Of a stretch of 64,000 bases of DNA, positions 18,803 through 27,581 are shown in pieces. A program made the translations under genes and the position numbers. Below the pieces are notes generated by a model, which saw only the letters and a list, made by a program, of their open reading frames with translations, ran no database searches and was not told the DNA's origin. The stretch comes from UBA6522 sp965237785 (GTDB taxonomy: Bacteria > Pseudomonadota > Gammaproteobacteria > Steroidobacterales > Rariloculaceae): assembly GCA_965237785.1 (NCBI GenBank), contig OZ250159.1:3596001-3660000 (forward strand), written 5' to 3'. The first letter of the stretch is position 1; each line of letters begins with the position of its first letter.

Positions 18803-20542
18803 ATGGGACGAAGATATCTTCCGGTATTTTTCTTTGGTTTGTTGTTCAGCGGTACGACCGCGGCCCAGGAGTCAGTGGACGACCTGGTTGCCCGCGGCAG
18901 CGAGCTTTTCCACTCCGACATCGGTTGCTGGGTGTGTCATGGGCCGACGGCGGAGGGGCTGGTGGGTCCGACGCTGCACTTCGGTCCGACGCCGGTCGAC
19001 ATTTTCGATCAGCTGGAAAGCAACCCCATGATGGGTGTGATCGTGTCCGAGATGGATCCGAGCGACGCGGATCTCGAAGCGATCGCGATGTATATACGCA
19101 CGCTGGCGGATCTGCCGTTGGAGCTCGAGCTGGTCCAGGGGTGGCGATCGGCGCTGGCGACGGTGAAGGCGAACCAGGGGGAGCAGTTGGAGTTCGCGAA
19201 GACACCGCGCGATCTGCAGGTTGAGGCGGTCGAGACCTTTGACTCGGTGCAGGCGACATGGACCAGGCGGGCCATCGAGGGCAACGTCTGGAGCGAGTAT
19301 CCGTCGCGGATCGTGGCGACCTGGGAGCCCGGCGAACCCAAGTTCACACCCGAGCCCGGCAAGACGTACTTCTATGAGAACGTAGGCACCACAAGTTCGC
19401 CCTCCGTGCTCTTCGATGGGTATGCGCCCCCGCCCAGCAACCAGCTCGCGGTCGGCGATGCCCAGACGATGGAAATCATCGCCTCGTACATGATTCCGGA
19501 AGCGTTGCGCGCGGTGGTGCATACGTCGGCCATGTCGCCGGACGGACGTTACGCCTATATGGTCGGACCTCGCGAACCGACGGCGGACGGCACTCCGGAC
19601 CCGGCGGGCGCCTGGACCATGATCAAACTGGACGCCATCACGCTGCAGCCGGTAGCGCAGGTCACCATCGGTGCGCGGCTCCATCACGGCCAGGTGTTCA
19701 GGGACAAGGTGCTCTTTGACGTATTCGTGCGCGACGCCGACGGACTGGGCCTGTTCCTCTACGATCCTGAAACCGACGAGATTCTCGGCGGAATCAAGGA
19801 CCTGGACATGGGCGGGTTCATCTACACCGTATGGACGGACAAGGACTACGAATACATCTATGCGCTGATGGAACCCGCCGGCTACGCCCCGGGACGCGGC
19901 ACGGGAATGCGCGGCGTGTCGATGCTCTACCAGGGAACGCTCATGGCCATGCGCCCGTTCTGGATCGCCAAGATCGACCCGGACACCTGGGAAGTGGTGG
20001 CGGAGTATCCGATACCGGGGTACCGGCCGAACTGGGCCGTGGTGGACTCGGCAAAACAATACATCTATCCGGTGATGAGCAGTTCGGTTGCCGCCAAAGT
20101 GGACGTGAATACCGGCGAAGTCATGTGGACCAACGGCACCGGCATCGGTCCCTACGGTGCGTCGTTGAACACCGATGAGACCGAACTGTGGGTCGCCGAC
20201 AAGGGCGAGGCCGCGCACCACCTGGGCCGCACGATCACCATCATCGACACCCAGACGGGTCACGCCACGGACACTCTGTTCAGTGCCTACAAGCTGGATC
20301 ATGTTTTGCTTTCGCCCAATGGCAAGGAGATGTGGGCCACCAGCAACGGCGAGGGCAGGATCTATGTCTATGATGTCGAGACCAAGGAGTTGCTGAAGAA
20401 GATCGAGATGCCCGGCAACGGAGACGCCCATGGACTCATCTGGGTTCACTACGACGAAAACGGCGAGTCACGCGTGGTTCGGGACCAGGGCAACTTCCAC
20501 GCCGGAATCGACCCCGCGGAGGGGGTTATACTCGACTATTAG
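18803..20542 (+). CDS. periplasmic cytochrome c / beta-propeller protein, copy 2
   Basis: A 579-residue tandem paralogue of the preceding gene with a clean signal peptide (MGRRYLPVFFFGLLFSGTTA) and AGCGGGAG upstream of the ATG. The cytochrome domain (CWVCH) is almost identical to copy 1, whereas the propeller differs at many positions, including the central insert and C-terminus (DQGNFHAGIDP). His clusters RLHHGQ, AHHLGRT and GDAHGLIWV are kept. Two co-occurring versions may form a heteromer or act on different substrates. Confidence 0.8.
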   Translation: MGRRYLPVFFFGLLFSGTTAAQESVDDLVARGSELFHSDIGCWVCHGPTAEGLVGPTLHFGPTPVDIFDQLESNPMMGVIVSEMDPSDADLEAIAMYIRTLADLPLELELVQGWRSALATVKANQGEQLEFAKTPRDLQVEAVETFDSVQATWTRRAIEGNVWSEYPSRIVATWEPGEPKFTPEPGKTYFYENVGTTSSPSVLFDGYAPPPSNQLAVGDAQTMEIIASYMIPEALRAVVHTSAMSPDGRYAYMVGPREPTADGTPDPAGAWTMIKLDAITLQPVAQVTIGARLHHGQVFRDKVLFDVFVRDADGLGLFLYDPETDEILGGIKDLDMGGFIYTVWTDKDYEYIYALMEPAGYAPGRGTGMRGVSMLYQGTLMAMRPFWIAKIDPDTWEVVAEYPIPGYRPNWAVVDSAKQYIYPVMSSSVAAKVDVNTGEVMWTNGTGIGPYGASLNTDETELWVADKGEAAHHLGRTITIIDTQTGHATDTLFSAYKLDHVLLSPNGKEMWATSNGEGRIYVYDVETKELLKKIEMPGNGDAHGLIWVHYDENGESRVVRDQGNFHAGIDPAEGVILDY

Positions 20543-20615
20543 CCGTTTGCAGGCTGGCGGCTTCGGATCGGAACCAACCGCTCAGGGCGGGGTCTAAGGA
20601 ACAAGGGGGACCATC

Positions 20616-21260
20616 GTGGCACGGCGTGTAGCAACGGGACGAGCGACTTCGATCGCGCTGGGGACGGGTGTGCTGCTGTGCTGCACGGTCGCTGCCAGGG
20701 CCCAGGACGGCGATCCCCAGGACGGCGATCCCGGTTCAGAGCACGTACACGAAGGCCACGAAGTGGGCGCCGCGCAGGCGCTGAGCGATCCGCTTGAAGA
20801 CATCGTCGTCGCCTTTGAACTCGTGGACCGGGACGGCCGGACCGTCTCGGCAGAGGATTTTCGCGGCAGCCACGTGTTGCTCGGATTCGGATTTACCCAC
20901 TGCCCGGCGGTGTGCCCGATGATGGCGCTCAATATGGGTAAGGCACTCAGGGATACAGAAACGGATGCGGTGGGCATCTTCGTCAGCGTCGATACCGAGC
21001 GCGATTCCGCCGGGATCACCGACGAATACGCCTCCCGCTTCGACGAGCGCATGATCGGGTTGAGCGGCAACATCTCGCAGATCAACGCTGCCGCCAACAA
21101 TTTCAAGGTAAGCTATGTGGTTACCAAGTCACAGAACAACTACACCGTGCAGCATACCGCCAACGTTTTCCTGATCGATCCCGACGGCCGGTTGGTTGAC
21201 GTGTTCAATTTCTCGACGCCGGCCGAAGAACTGGCGGCCGCCATGCTCCAGGGAGGGTAG
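20616..21260 (+). CDS. SCO1/SenC-family copper chaperone
   Basis: A 214-residue exported thioredoxin-fold protein that delivers copper to, or reduces thiols of, a copper site. The copper ligands are visible: Cys96 and Cys100 in THCPAVCP and a late His (about 180) in VQHTANVFLID. A His-rich segment (SEHVHEGHEV) follows the signal peptide. The start is a GTG at 20616 behind AAGGGGGA. SCO proteins usually serve cytochrome oxidase CuA, but no oxidase gene is here, so the neighbouring cytochrome/propeller proteins are the likely clients. Confidence 0.9.
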   Translation: MARRVATGRATSIALGTGVLLCCTVAARAQDGDPQDGDPGSEHVHEGHEVGAAQALSDPLEDIVVAFELVDRDGRTVSAEDFRGSHVLLGFGFTHCPAVCPMMALNMGKALRDTETDAVGIFVSVDTERDSAGITDEYASRFDERMIGLSGNISQINAAANNFKVSYVVTKSQNNYTVQHTANVFLIDPDGRLVDVFNFSTPAEELAAAMLQGG

Positions 21261-21272
21261 GCGAGTCCCGCG

Positions 21273-22643
21273 ATGACCACGAACACCGCAACCCGCATCA
21301 ATCCCGTTCAACTCGGCGCACTCCTGTTCGTGGCGGTGGCCATCGCGTTGACGTGGCTTGTCTTTCCGTACTTCGTGCAGGGCCAGCAACTCCTGCGAGG
21401 CGTGGGCGACCAGAGCCGTCTGATGAAGGCGGGCACCGTATCGCAATACCTGACCCGGGAACTTATCCGTACTCCGGATCTCGATATCACCGCGACGTTC
21501 GCCACCGACGAGTATTTCCAGTACGTGGACCGTGCCGCCATCATCGCCAACCTTCGCCCGGACCGAAACCTGATCTTCTTCGTCAGCGAGACCATTCACC
21601 GCGGCGACCTCGCCGACCAGGTGCCGACCGCGACGTTGCGGGTCGGCGACCGGGAGTACGAGCCGATCGTTGCCGACGGCCCCAGCATCGCCGAGCATCA
21701 TCGCCTGAGCGTCTACAGCTTTCCCAAGCGCGACGCCGACGGCAACGTGATTCTCGATCTCGAAGGCTCCGACCGGCTGCGGCTGTACATTTCCAACCCC
21801 TATCTCGGCAGCGAACGGCCGCTGACCTTCGTGGGCGGCTGGGATGCGCCCTACAGCCTCCCGGACGAACTCAAGTCCCGGGCGGACATCACCCCGGTGG
21901 CGGTCCTCGCGCTGGGGGCGGGGCTGCTGTCGTCGGTATTGACCCCGTGCCTGCTGCAACTGGTGGTGGTCTTCGGCGGCGTGATCGCCGGTTTTTCCAC
22001 CGTTCCGGGTGGTTCAGCCGGAGGGGTAGCGCAACTGACGCCGGTCATCCGGCGCAAGATCATGCAGCTTGCCTTCGCCTTCGTGCTCGGATTCCTGACC
22101 CTCTACGCACTGGCCGGGGCATTCATCGGGGCGGTGGGGCACCAGGCGCAGCTCGCCTTCTCCGAATACAGCCGCATGGTGGCGGTCGTCTCGGGCGTGA
22201 TCGTGATATTGCTGGGGCTCTGGGTCGGGTTCCGGGGCACTCGCGACTTCGCCTGCCGGATGCCGGACCGCCGCGCCATGGATTCGCTGTCGCTACGGGA
22301 CCGGGCGGGCGCCCTGTTGACGTCAATGGGGTACGCCCTGGGGTGCACGGCCTGCTTCGGCGGCGCCATCGTCGCCACGCTGGTGGTCTACGTGGGCGCC
22401 ATCGGCAGCGCCTACATCGGCGCCGCCATCATGATGATCTTCGGTGTCGGCGTGGCCATCCCCTTTCTGCTCTCGGCCTACTACATCTCAAGGATGGACA
22501 GCATCATCACGTTTCTGGCGGGCAACGCCAGACCGCTGAGCCTCGCGAGCATGGCCATCATCATCATCTTCGGGCTGATTCTCGTCACCGACAACTTCCA
22601 CACGGTGAGCGACATCATCTATCCGTACCTGGGATTGAGCTAG
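21273..22643 (+). CDS. CcdA/DsbD-like membrane thiol transporter with periplasmic N-terminal domain
   Basis: A 456-residue protein starting 12 bp after the SCO gene. An N-terminal membrane anchor and a soluble region (about residues 40-205) precede a CcdA-type membrane domain of six or more helices. The paired Cys of the family are present (LTPCLLQL and LGCTACFGG) and would carry electrons from cytosolic thioredoxin outward to keep haem-binding or copper-binding Cys reduced. The soluble domain is not DsbD-alpha-like as far as I can see. Context supports a role in maturing the neighbouring cytochromes and SCO. Confidence 0.85.
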   Translation: MTTNTATRINPVQLGALLFVAVAIALTWLVFPYFVQGQQLLRGVGDQSRLMKAGTVSQYLTRELIRTPDLDITATFATDEYFQYVDRAAIIANLRPDRNLIFFVSETIHRGDLADQVPTATLRVGDREYEPIVADGPSIAEHHRLSVYSFPKRDADGNVILDLEGSDRLRLYISNPYLGSERPLTFVGGWDAPYSLPDELKSRADITPVAVLALGAGLLSSVLTPCLLQLVVVFGGVIAGFSTVPGGSAGGVAQLTPVIRRKIMQLAFAFVLGFLTLYALAGAFIGAVGHQAQLAFSEYSRMVAVVSGVIVILLGLWVGFRGTRDFACRMPDRRAMDSLSLRDRAGALLTSMGYALGCTACFGGAIVATLVVYVGAIGSAYIGAAIMMIFGVGVAIPFLLSAYYISRMDSIITFLAGNARPLSLASMAIIIIFGLILVTDNFHTVSDIIYPYLGLS

Positions 22644-22645
22644 CG

Positions 22646-23908
22646 ATGAACTTGGGCGCGCGCATGGGTTCCTTCGCTAACAAGGTCAGCTTGACGGGCG
22701 CGCGCATAGATTCCTTCACTAACAAGGTCGGCTTGACGGGCGCGCGCATGGATCGCTTCGCAAGAAAGGCCGGTCTGATGGGCGCTTTGACCGCGCTTCT
22801 GCTCGGCCCGCTGCCGTTGGCGGCGCTCCTGTTGGCCCCGCTGCCGCTGGCTGCCCAGGTGGATATTTCCAACCCGCAACGGCTGATGTTTGTCGCCGAT
22901 GCCGAGGACCCGGTCATCGACGTGATCGACCTGGTCGAGAACGAGGTCGTGTTCCGCATCGAGACCGAAGAACTCGTCGACGACATGGTGGCGACGCCGT
23001 TCGCGCCGGTGCTGATCTACACCAACCGGGAGAAGCGCCTGGTCAGCATGTACGACCTGCGCGACAAGAGGGTCGCGAAACAGGTCGAACTGCCCATCGT
23101 TCCGAGGCATATGGTGCTGGATACTACCGGGTCGAAGATCGGGTTCACCGATGATGAGGATGGTGGATTCGTGTTGTTCTCGGCGTACGGGGGGCAGATC
23201 CTGTTCGCGCTGGAAGACTTGCCGCCCACGACCGATGTGCTGTTCGATCCCAACGAGGTGGATATCTGGTACAGCAACAGCCGGGACGGAACCATCGGGC
23301 TGATCGACAGCAACGTCAGGAAGACGTACGAGATACCGGTCACCGACCCGGAGCAGGTGCTGTCATCGCCGAGCCGGAGCCTTGATGGCCGGTACGTTTA
23401 TGTTGCTAACGAGACCACGGGGGAAGTTTACGGGCTGAACGCGTTTTCCAAGGTGGTTTACAAGACATTCGAGATTGGCGCTGCGCCGGCGCGTCCCTAT
23501 ACGACGCCTGAGGGCGTGTTTCTATACATGATGGATAAGGATTCCGGACGCTTTGTCTCTATTGAACAGCACCTGTTCACGGAGTTCAGCGACGTCGTCG
23601 TCGGCGAAGGCATCGACCTGGTCACTGTGGGGCGGTTTGATCGCATGAATTTGTTGGCTAGTTCGGAGAACTCCAGCTATTACATTTTCGACAACAATGT
23701 TCGGTCGGTGGTTGACTCGGGGGAGCTTAACTTTACGCCACTGGATGCTGCGGGATCTGCTGATGGGCGGCGGGCTTATCTGCCGTCGGCGGATAGTGCG
23801 GAGGTGGCGGTTGTTGATCTGGAGAGGCAGCGTCTGAGTTATATAGTGGCGGCGAATAATCGGATTGGGGCGTTTACGATTGGGCTATCGAATAACGTTT
23901 GTCATTGA
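22646..23908 (+). CDS. YVTN-type beta-propeller periplasmic protein
   Basis: About 420 residues from ATG 22646, two bases after the CcdA-like gene. Downstream of a Leu/Pro-rich signal peptide lies a seven-bladed YVTN propeller (MFVADAEDPVIDVIDLVENE, SLDGRYVYVANETTGEVYG, YLPSADSAEVAVVDLERQR). It has no cytochrome domain. The N-terminus holds a threefold repeat of about 14 residues containing several Met codons, so the true start may be ATG 22748 (MDRFARKAGLMGAL), which leads straight into the signal peptide. The 3' end overlaps the convergent nuclease-like gene by 7 bp. Confidence 0.78.
   Translation: MNLGARMGSFANKVSLTGARIDSFTNKVGLTGARMDRFARKAGLMGALTALLLGPLPLAALLLAPLPLAAQVDISNPQRLMFVADAEDPVIDVIDLVENEVVFRIETEELVDDMVATPFAPVLIYTNREKRLVSMYDLRDKRVAKQVELPIVPRHMVLDTTGSKIGFTDDEDGGFVLFSAYGGQILFALEDLPPTTDVLFDPNEVDIWYSNSRDGTIGLIDSNVRKTYEIPVTDPEQVLSSPSRSLDGRYVYVANETTGEVYGLNAFSKVVYKTFEIGAAPARPYTTPEGVFLYMMDKDSGRFVSIEQHLFTEFSDVVVGEGIDLVTVGRFDRMNLLASSENSSYYIFDNNVRSVVDSGELNFTPLDAAGSADGRRAYLPSADSAEVAVVDLERQRLSYIVAANNRIGAFTIGLSNNVCH
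22655..22747 (+). repeat. 42-bp tandem repeat at the start of the propeller gene
   Basis: GGCGCGCGC recurs at 22655, 22697 and 22739, an exact 42-bp period (14 codons, LTGAR-x-D/GSF-x-NKV), with a decayed fourth unit near 22773. The copies multiply candidate start codons ahead of the signal peptide. Confidence 0.8.
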
Positions 23909-25173
23909 GGGACGGTACGGGCAGCGTTAACTCCATCGATTTTCTGAGCAATTCGTTGCGTGAGGCGCGCAATAAATTCGAACCACTCATCTGCGCAATC
24001 AAGCAACTGCTCAATTCGAACCCTTCCGCCGTTGCACGAGACATATTTGCGGTCGTCGTTTTCTCGGGTAGAAACCTCACCGCCGATTAGCTTCGCGAGT
24101 TCCTCTATGTATTGCTGTGTGTAGTCCAATACTCCCCAATTCCTCGCTTGGGCGCCGTTGACATCCGTGGTGAAAACGTTTCCTGAGGCATTAATATAGC
24201 CGAGGCTTAACTTTGCTCCGTCCATGGCATGCCAGTAGAGAATCAGTGATTTCTTGAACGCGGGAAGCACCCCCAGCGGTTGAATACGGTCCAGAAACGT
24301 CTGCAATCGCTCTGGTAGATCCGAGGCGCATTCACCGAGACGCTCAAAATATTCTTCTTCGCTTAGCGTTCTTGGTCTGGAAGTGCTGGAAGAAACGACC
24401 GTATGCTTGGGCGGCTTTACTGACAACCGTGAGTCGTCAAGGCGCACGATGCCCCGTTCAATGTTTACCGTGCGCGCAATCAAACGCGGATGAGCAAGAA
24501 GGCCCTCTCCATTGGGCAGTTGGTAGAGTGCAATTTCTGTCAGCGCTAGGGCGAAGTGAATTCCCGCGTGTGCTTGTAGGTGCTCCGCTAGACTCTCGGT
24601 CTCCTCTCGTATGCCATCACCCACAATGAAAAATAGCCCCCGGCCGAGTTGGAGATTACGAGATACGGCATCTATGAATTCTGGCTCATCAATATCGGAC
24701 TGATCCTCAACCAAAGCGTAAAGTGAGGTGAATCCCAGTGAATTTCCGGCAACAATTCCCTGTGCGATTGTTTTATCGAGGTCGGCGTAGCTACAAGCTG
24801 TCAGACTTTCTACGTAATCCATCACCTGCGTAATCACACGCCGTCGTGACTCTGGATTTCTCCAAAGCTTGCACTCGGCGAAAATCAAATTTCCGTTGGG
24901 CGTGATAAAGAAGTTGTCGATGCGTCCTTTGTATCCTTTGGTTGTTGGCAACTCCATGCAAACAGGAATGACGGGTGTATAGGCCGGCTCGATTTCCTCT
25001 ATTGGCAAGAGTTCAGGATTATTCTGAATCAGGCGTTGCAGCCAACCCTCGTCATAGCGAGAAGCGCTAGCGTCTTGGCGCTCTAGCTCTATCCGCTGTA
25101 GTCGAGTTGCCGTCCCCGTATGTGAAGCGCTCTGGACGACGACTGGCTCACCATGTTGGCGCGTTGGTTTCAT
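23902..25173 (-). CDS. PD-(D/E)XK nuclease-like protein of unknown role
   Basis: A 423-residue cytosolic protein. Residues about 84-104 show a PD-(D/E)XK-type core: GRIDNFFITP with Asp86, then IFAECKLW with Glu100 and Lys102, followed by a helix (VITQVMDYVESL). An N-terminal helix WLQRLIQNNPELLP is typical of such folds. The rest is unassigned. Base composition is clearly less GC-rich than the flanking cytochrome genes, consistent with acquisition. It could be a stand-alone defence or repair nuclease; no methylase or helicase partner is adjacent. Confidence 0.62.
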   Translation of the reverse strand: MKPTRQHGEPVVVQSASHTGTATRLQRIELERQDASASRYDEGWLQRLIQNNPELLPIEEIEPAYTPVIPVCMELPTTKGYKGRIDNFFITPNGNLIFAECKLWRNPESRRRVITQVMDYVESLTACSYADLDKTIAQGIVAGNSLGFTSLYALVEDQSDIDEPEFIDAVSRNLQLGRGLFFIVGDGIREETESLAEHLQAHAGIHFALALTEIALYQLPNGEGLLAHPRLIARTVNIERGIVRLDDSRLSVKPPKHTVVSSSTSRPRTLSEEEYFERLGECASDLPERLQTFLDRIQPLGVLPAFKKSLILYWHAMDGAKLSLGYINASGNVFTTDVNGAQARNWGVLDYTQQYIEELAKLIGGEVSTRENDDRKYVSCNGGRVRIEQLLDCADEWFEFIARLTQRIAQKIDGVNAARTVPQ

Positions 25174-25306
25174 CCCAAATCAGGTCTTGAGGAAGAGGAA
25201 GGGCTACGATCTAAAGTAGCGGATTTCTGAAAAAATCTCGCCAACCGAGAGATTGCTGTGAAGTATCCCATCAACGTAGGTGGCGCAACAAGGCTATTGA
25301 TGATGG

Positions 25307-26850
25307 TGTCCCCTTTTGCTGAAGGGGGACAGGGATGTGTCGGGAGAGAGGATAGCGATGAGCCAACGTGAGTTGGATCGGTTGGGCGTGATCCGGGATG
25401 TGGCGGGGAAACGGATGCGGCAAGCGACCGCGGGGGAGTTATTGGGCGTGTCGGTTTCGCCAGGTCAAGCAGTTGGTGCAGCGGTATCGGGCGCGCGGTG
25501 CGGCGGGATTGGTGTCCGGTCATCGAGGTCGGCGCTCGAACAATGCCGTGGCGGCGGCGGTCAAGCGGTCAGCGCTTACTTTGATCCGGGAGCGGTACGT
25601 GGATTTCGGTCCGACGTTGGCGCACGAGAAGCTGGTGGAGGATCACGGCTTCGGTGTGTCGGTGGAGACGATTCGCCAGTGGATGATCGAAGCCGATATC
25701 TGGCGAGTGAGGCTGCGGCGCGTGGCGCGGGTTCATCAACGCCGTGCGCGGCGCAGCTGTCTGGGCGAGCTGGTGCAGGCGGACGGGTCCGATCATGCGT
25801 GGTTCGAGGGGCGCGGGCCGCGGGTGCACGCTGATCGTGTTCATTGACGATGCCACGGGTCGGTTGTTGGCGTTGCGGTTTGGGCCGGCCGAGACCACGC
25901 GGGCGTACATGGAGACGTTGCGCGAGTACCTGCGCGCACACGGCCGCCCGGTGGCGCTTTACACGGACAAGCACAGCATTTTCCGGGTCAACCACGCGGA
26001 GCACGAAGGCGAATTGACGCAGTTCACGCGGGCCTTGCGCACGCTGGACATCGAGCCGATCCACGCACACAGTCCGCAGGCCAAGGGGCGCGTGGAGCGG
26101 GCCAACGGCACCCTTCAAGACCGCTTGGTGAAGGAACTTCGGCTGCGTGGGATCGACGGCATCGAACCGGCCAATGCTTTTTTGCCGACGTTCATGGCCG
26201 ATTACAACGCCCGCTTTGCGGTCGAGCCGGCCCGTGCGCTGGATGCCCATCGGGCGGTGTTGCACCGCGCGGCGGAGCTGGATCTGATTTTCTCCATCCA
26301 TGCCACGCGCAAGGTGTCCAAAAATTTCACGTTGCAATACGCGTGCAGGGAATACCAACTGACGGTGCCCGCTCCAGGGTACGCGCTGCGCGGTGCGGCG
26401 GTGACGGTGTGCGAGCAGTTCGACGGCACGGTGACGGTGCTGCGCGGCGCACGGGCGCTGCCCTACCGGGTGTTGGCTCAAGGCGAGCGGCCGAGCCCCG
26501 TGCACGACGAAAAAACCGTGCACGCCGCGGTCGATCGCGCCCAGGCGCGCCAGCGAGCCCGACCGCGGCACAAGCCGCCCGTGGACCATCCCTGGAATCG
26601 CATGACGCGACAAGCCGTCGCGGTGGCCGCCGAGCGCGCTGACGCCCGATGAGTGGACCGCGCTCGACGGGGCGTCCTGTGGATTTGTGGACGAGTCCTT
26701 CAGAGCGGCGCGCGCCCTGCGGGCCGTATGGACAAGCCCGTGGACAACGCATGCGCGTTGTCCACCGCCTTGCCCACACTCGCGCGCCTCTCGCCCACAA
26801 CCTCCACAGGACCTGTAACAAGCGATTTGAGAAGAATTAAGAAAGGGACA
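25307..26850 (+). mobile_element. ISNCY (IS1202-like) insertion sequence, transposase frameshifted
   Basis: About 1.54 kb. The left end begins TGTCCCCTTTTGCTGAA (25307) and the right end is the imperfect complement, AAGAAAGGGACA ending at 26850. The transposase nearly fills it. A non-coding tail of about 200 bp rich in GTGGA/TCCAC motifs lies after the gene. No target-site duplication was evident by eye, so the ends are approximate. Confidence 0.68.
25358..26652 (+). pseudogene. ISNCY-family transposase with two +1 frameshifts
   Basis: The DDE transposase is encoded in three consecutive frames. The N-terminal helix-turn-helix (MSQRELDRLGVIRDVAGK to LLGVSV) breaks at GTTTC near 25450. The middle (RQVKQLVQRYRARGAAGLVS to WFEGRGPR) breaks at CGGGT near 25818. 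The rest (CTLIVFIDDATGRLLALRF, YTDKHSIFRV, QAKGRVERANGTL) runs to 26652 with the catalytic Asp, Asp and Glu in place. Each break is explained by one extra base in a three-base run (TTT, GGG), so either two mutations or sequencing indels inactivate it. Confidence 0.8.
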
Positions 26851-27029
26851 TTTCTACTTTGGGTTGACAGGGTCAAGGATTACAACACACATCACGGCCG
26901 GGACAGTGCGGTTAGCGCGCCTGGCTTCGTTGTGGGGAGGGCACGTCATTCAGCTTGATAGAATTATGGATTTATGGTTTTATAAAAATATAAAGGATAT
27001 ACCGACCAGCGTTGACCCCGGAGGATCTT

Positions 27030-27581
27030 ATGAAAATGATCGAAATTGATCAGGCCGACTTCATGCGCTTGCAGAAAATTGCGGTACCGCTCGTGGACAC
27101 GCCAGCAACCGCTTTTTCGCGAGTCCTCGACTACTATGAGGAGGGTAACCGTGCTCCTTCCGTTGCTGCCGCGTCAAATGTAGAAGATTCAATCATGACG
27201 TTTGGGATAGAAGACATCCCGCCGATGACTCATACCAAGCTCTTGAATGGGCGCTTCAACGATCGTATTCCTGAGAAGATCAACTGGGACGGGCTGGTGC
27301 GGTTGGCCTTGGTTTCTACCATCGATTCGTCAGGTTCTTCGAAGGACCTCCACCGCCTTTCTGGCGCAAACGTAGTGTACGGGGGAAAAAACACGGAAGG
27401 TTACAAATATGTGCCGTCCCACGATTTCTCATACCAGGGCGTCTCTGCCGTTGGTGCCGTGGAAATCGTGGTGAGATGCGCAAAGGCCCTCGGCTGCAGT
27501 GGTCACATCGAGTTTGAGTGGCGCAACAAGCCTAATGCACATCATCCCGGTAAGCGCGCCGTTCTAAGCATTAAGACGTGA
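27030..27581 (+). CDS. hypothetical protein with ribbon-helix-helix-like N-terminus
   Basis: A 183-residue protein. GGAGG five bases before ATG 27030 fixes the start: MKMIEIDQADFMRLQKIA then TPATAFSRVLDYY, a short strand plus two helices like SeqA/RHH DNA-binding modules. The C-terminal about 110 residues (INWDGLVRLALV to HHPGKRAVLSIK) match nothing I recognise. It faces an McrA-like HNH gene tail to tail with an 11-bp overlap. A role as the nuclease's regulator or specificity partner is inference only. Composition is lower in GC than the chromosomal genes. Confidence 0.6.
   Translation: MKMIEIDQADFMRLQKIAVPLVDTPATAFSRVLDYYEEGNRAPSVAAASNVEDSIMTFGIEDIPPMTHTKLLNGRFNDRIPEKINWDGLVRLALVSTIDSSGSSKDLHRLSGANVVYGGKNTEGYKYVPSHDFSYQGVSAVGAVEIVVRCAKALGCSGHIEFEWRNKPNAHHPGKRAVLSIKT

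Noticed and set aside
18872..20449. 525-codon frame antisense to cytochrome/propeller copy 2
   Set aside because: Same reason; the haem motif and signal peptide support the plus strand.
21353..22645. Upstream extension of the propeller gene frame through the CcdA-like gene
   Set aside because: It is a shadow frame of the CcdA-like gene; the propeller starts at 22646 or 22748.
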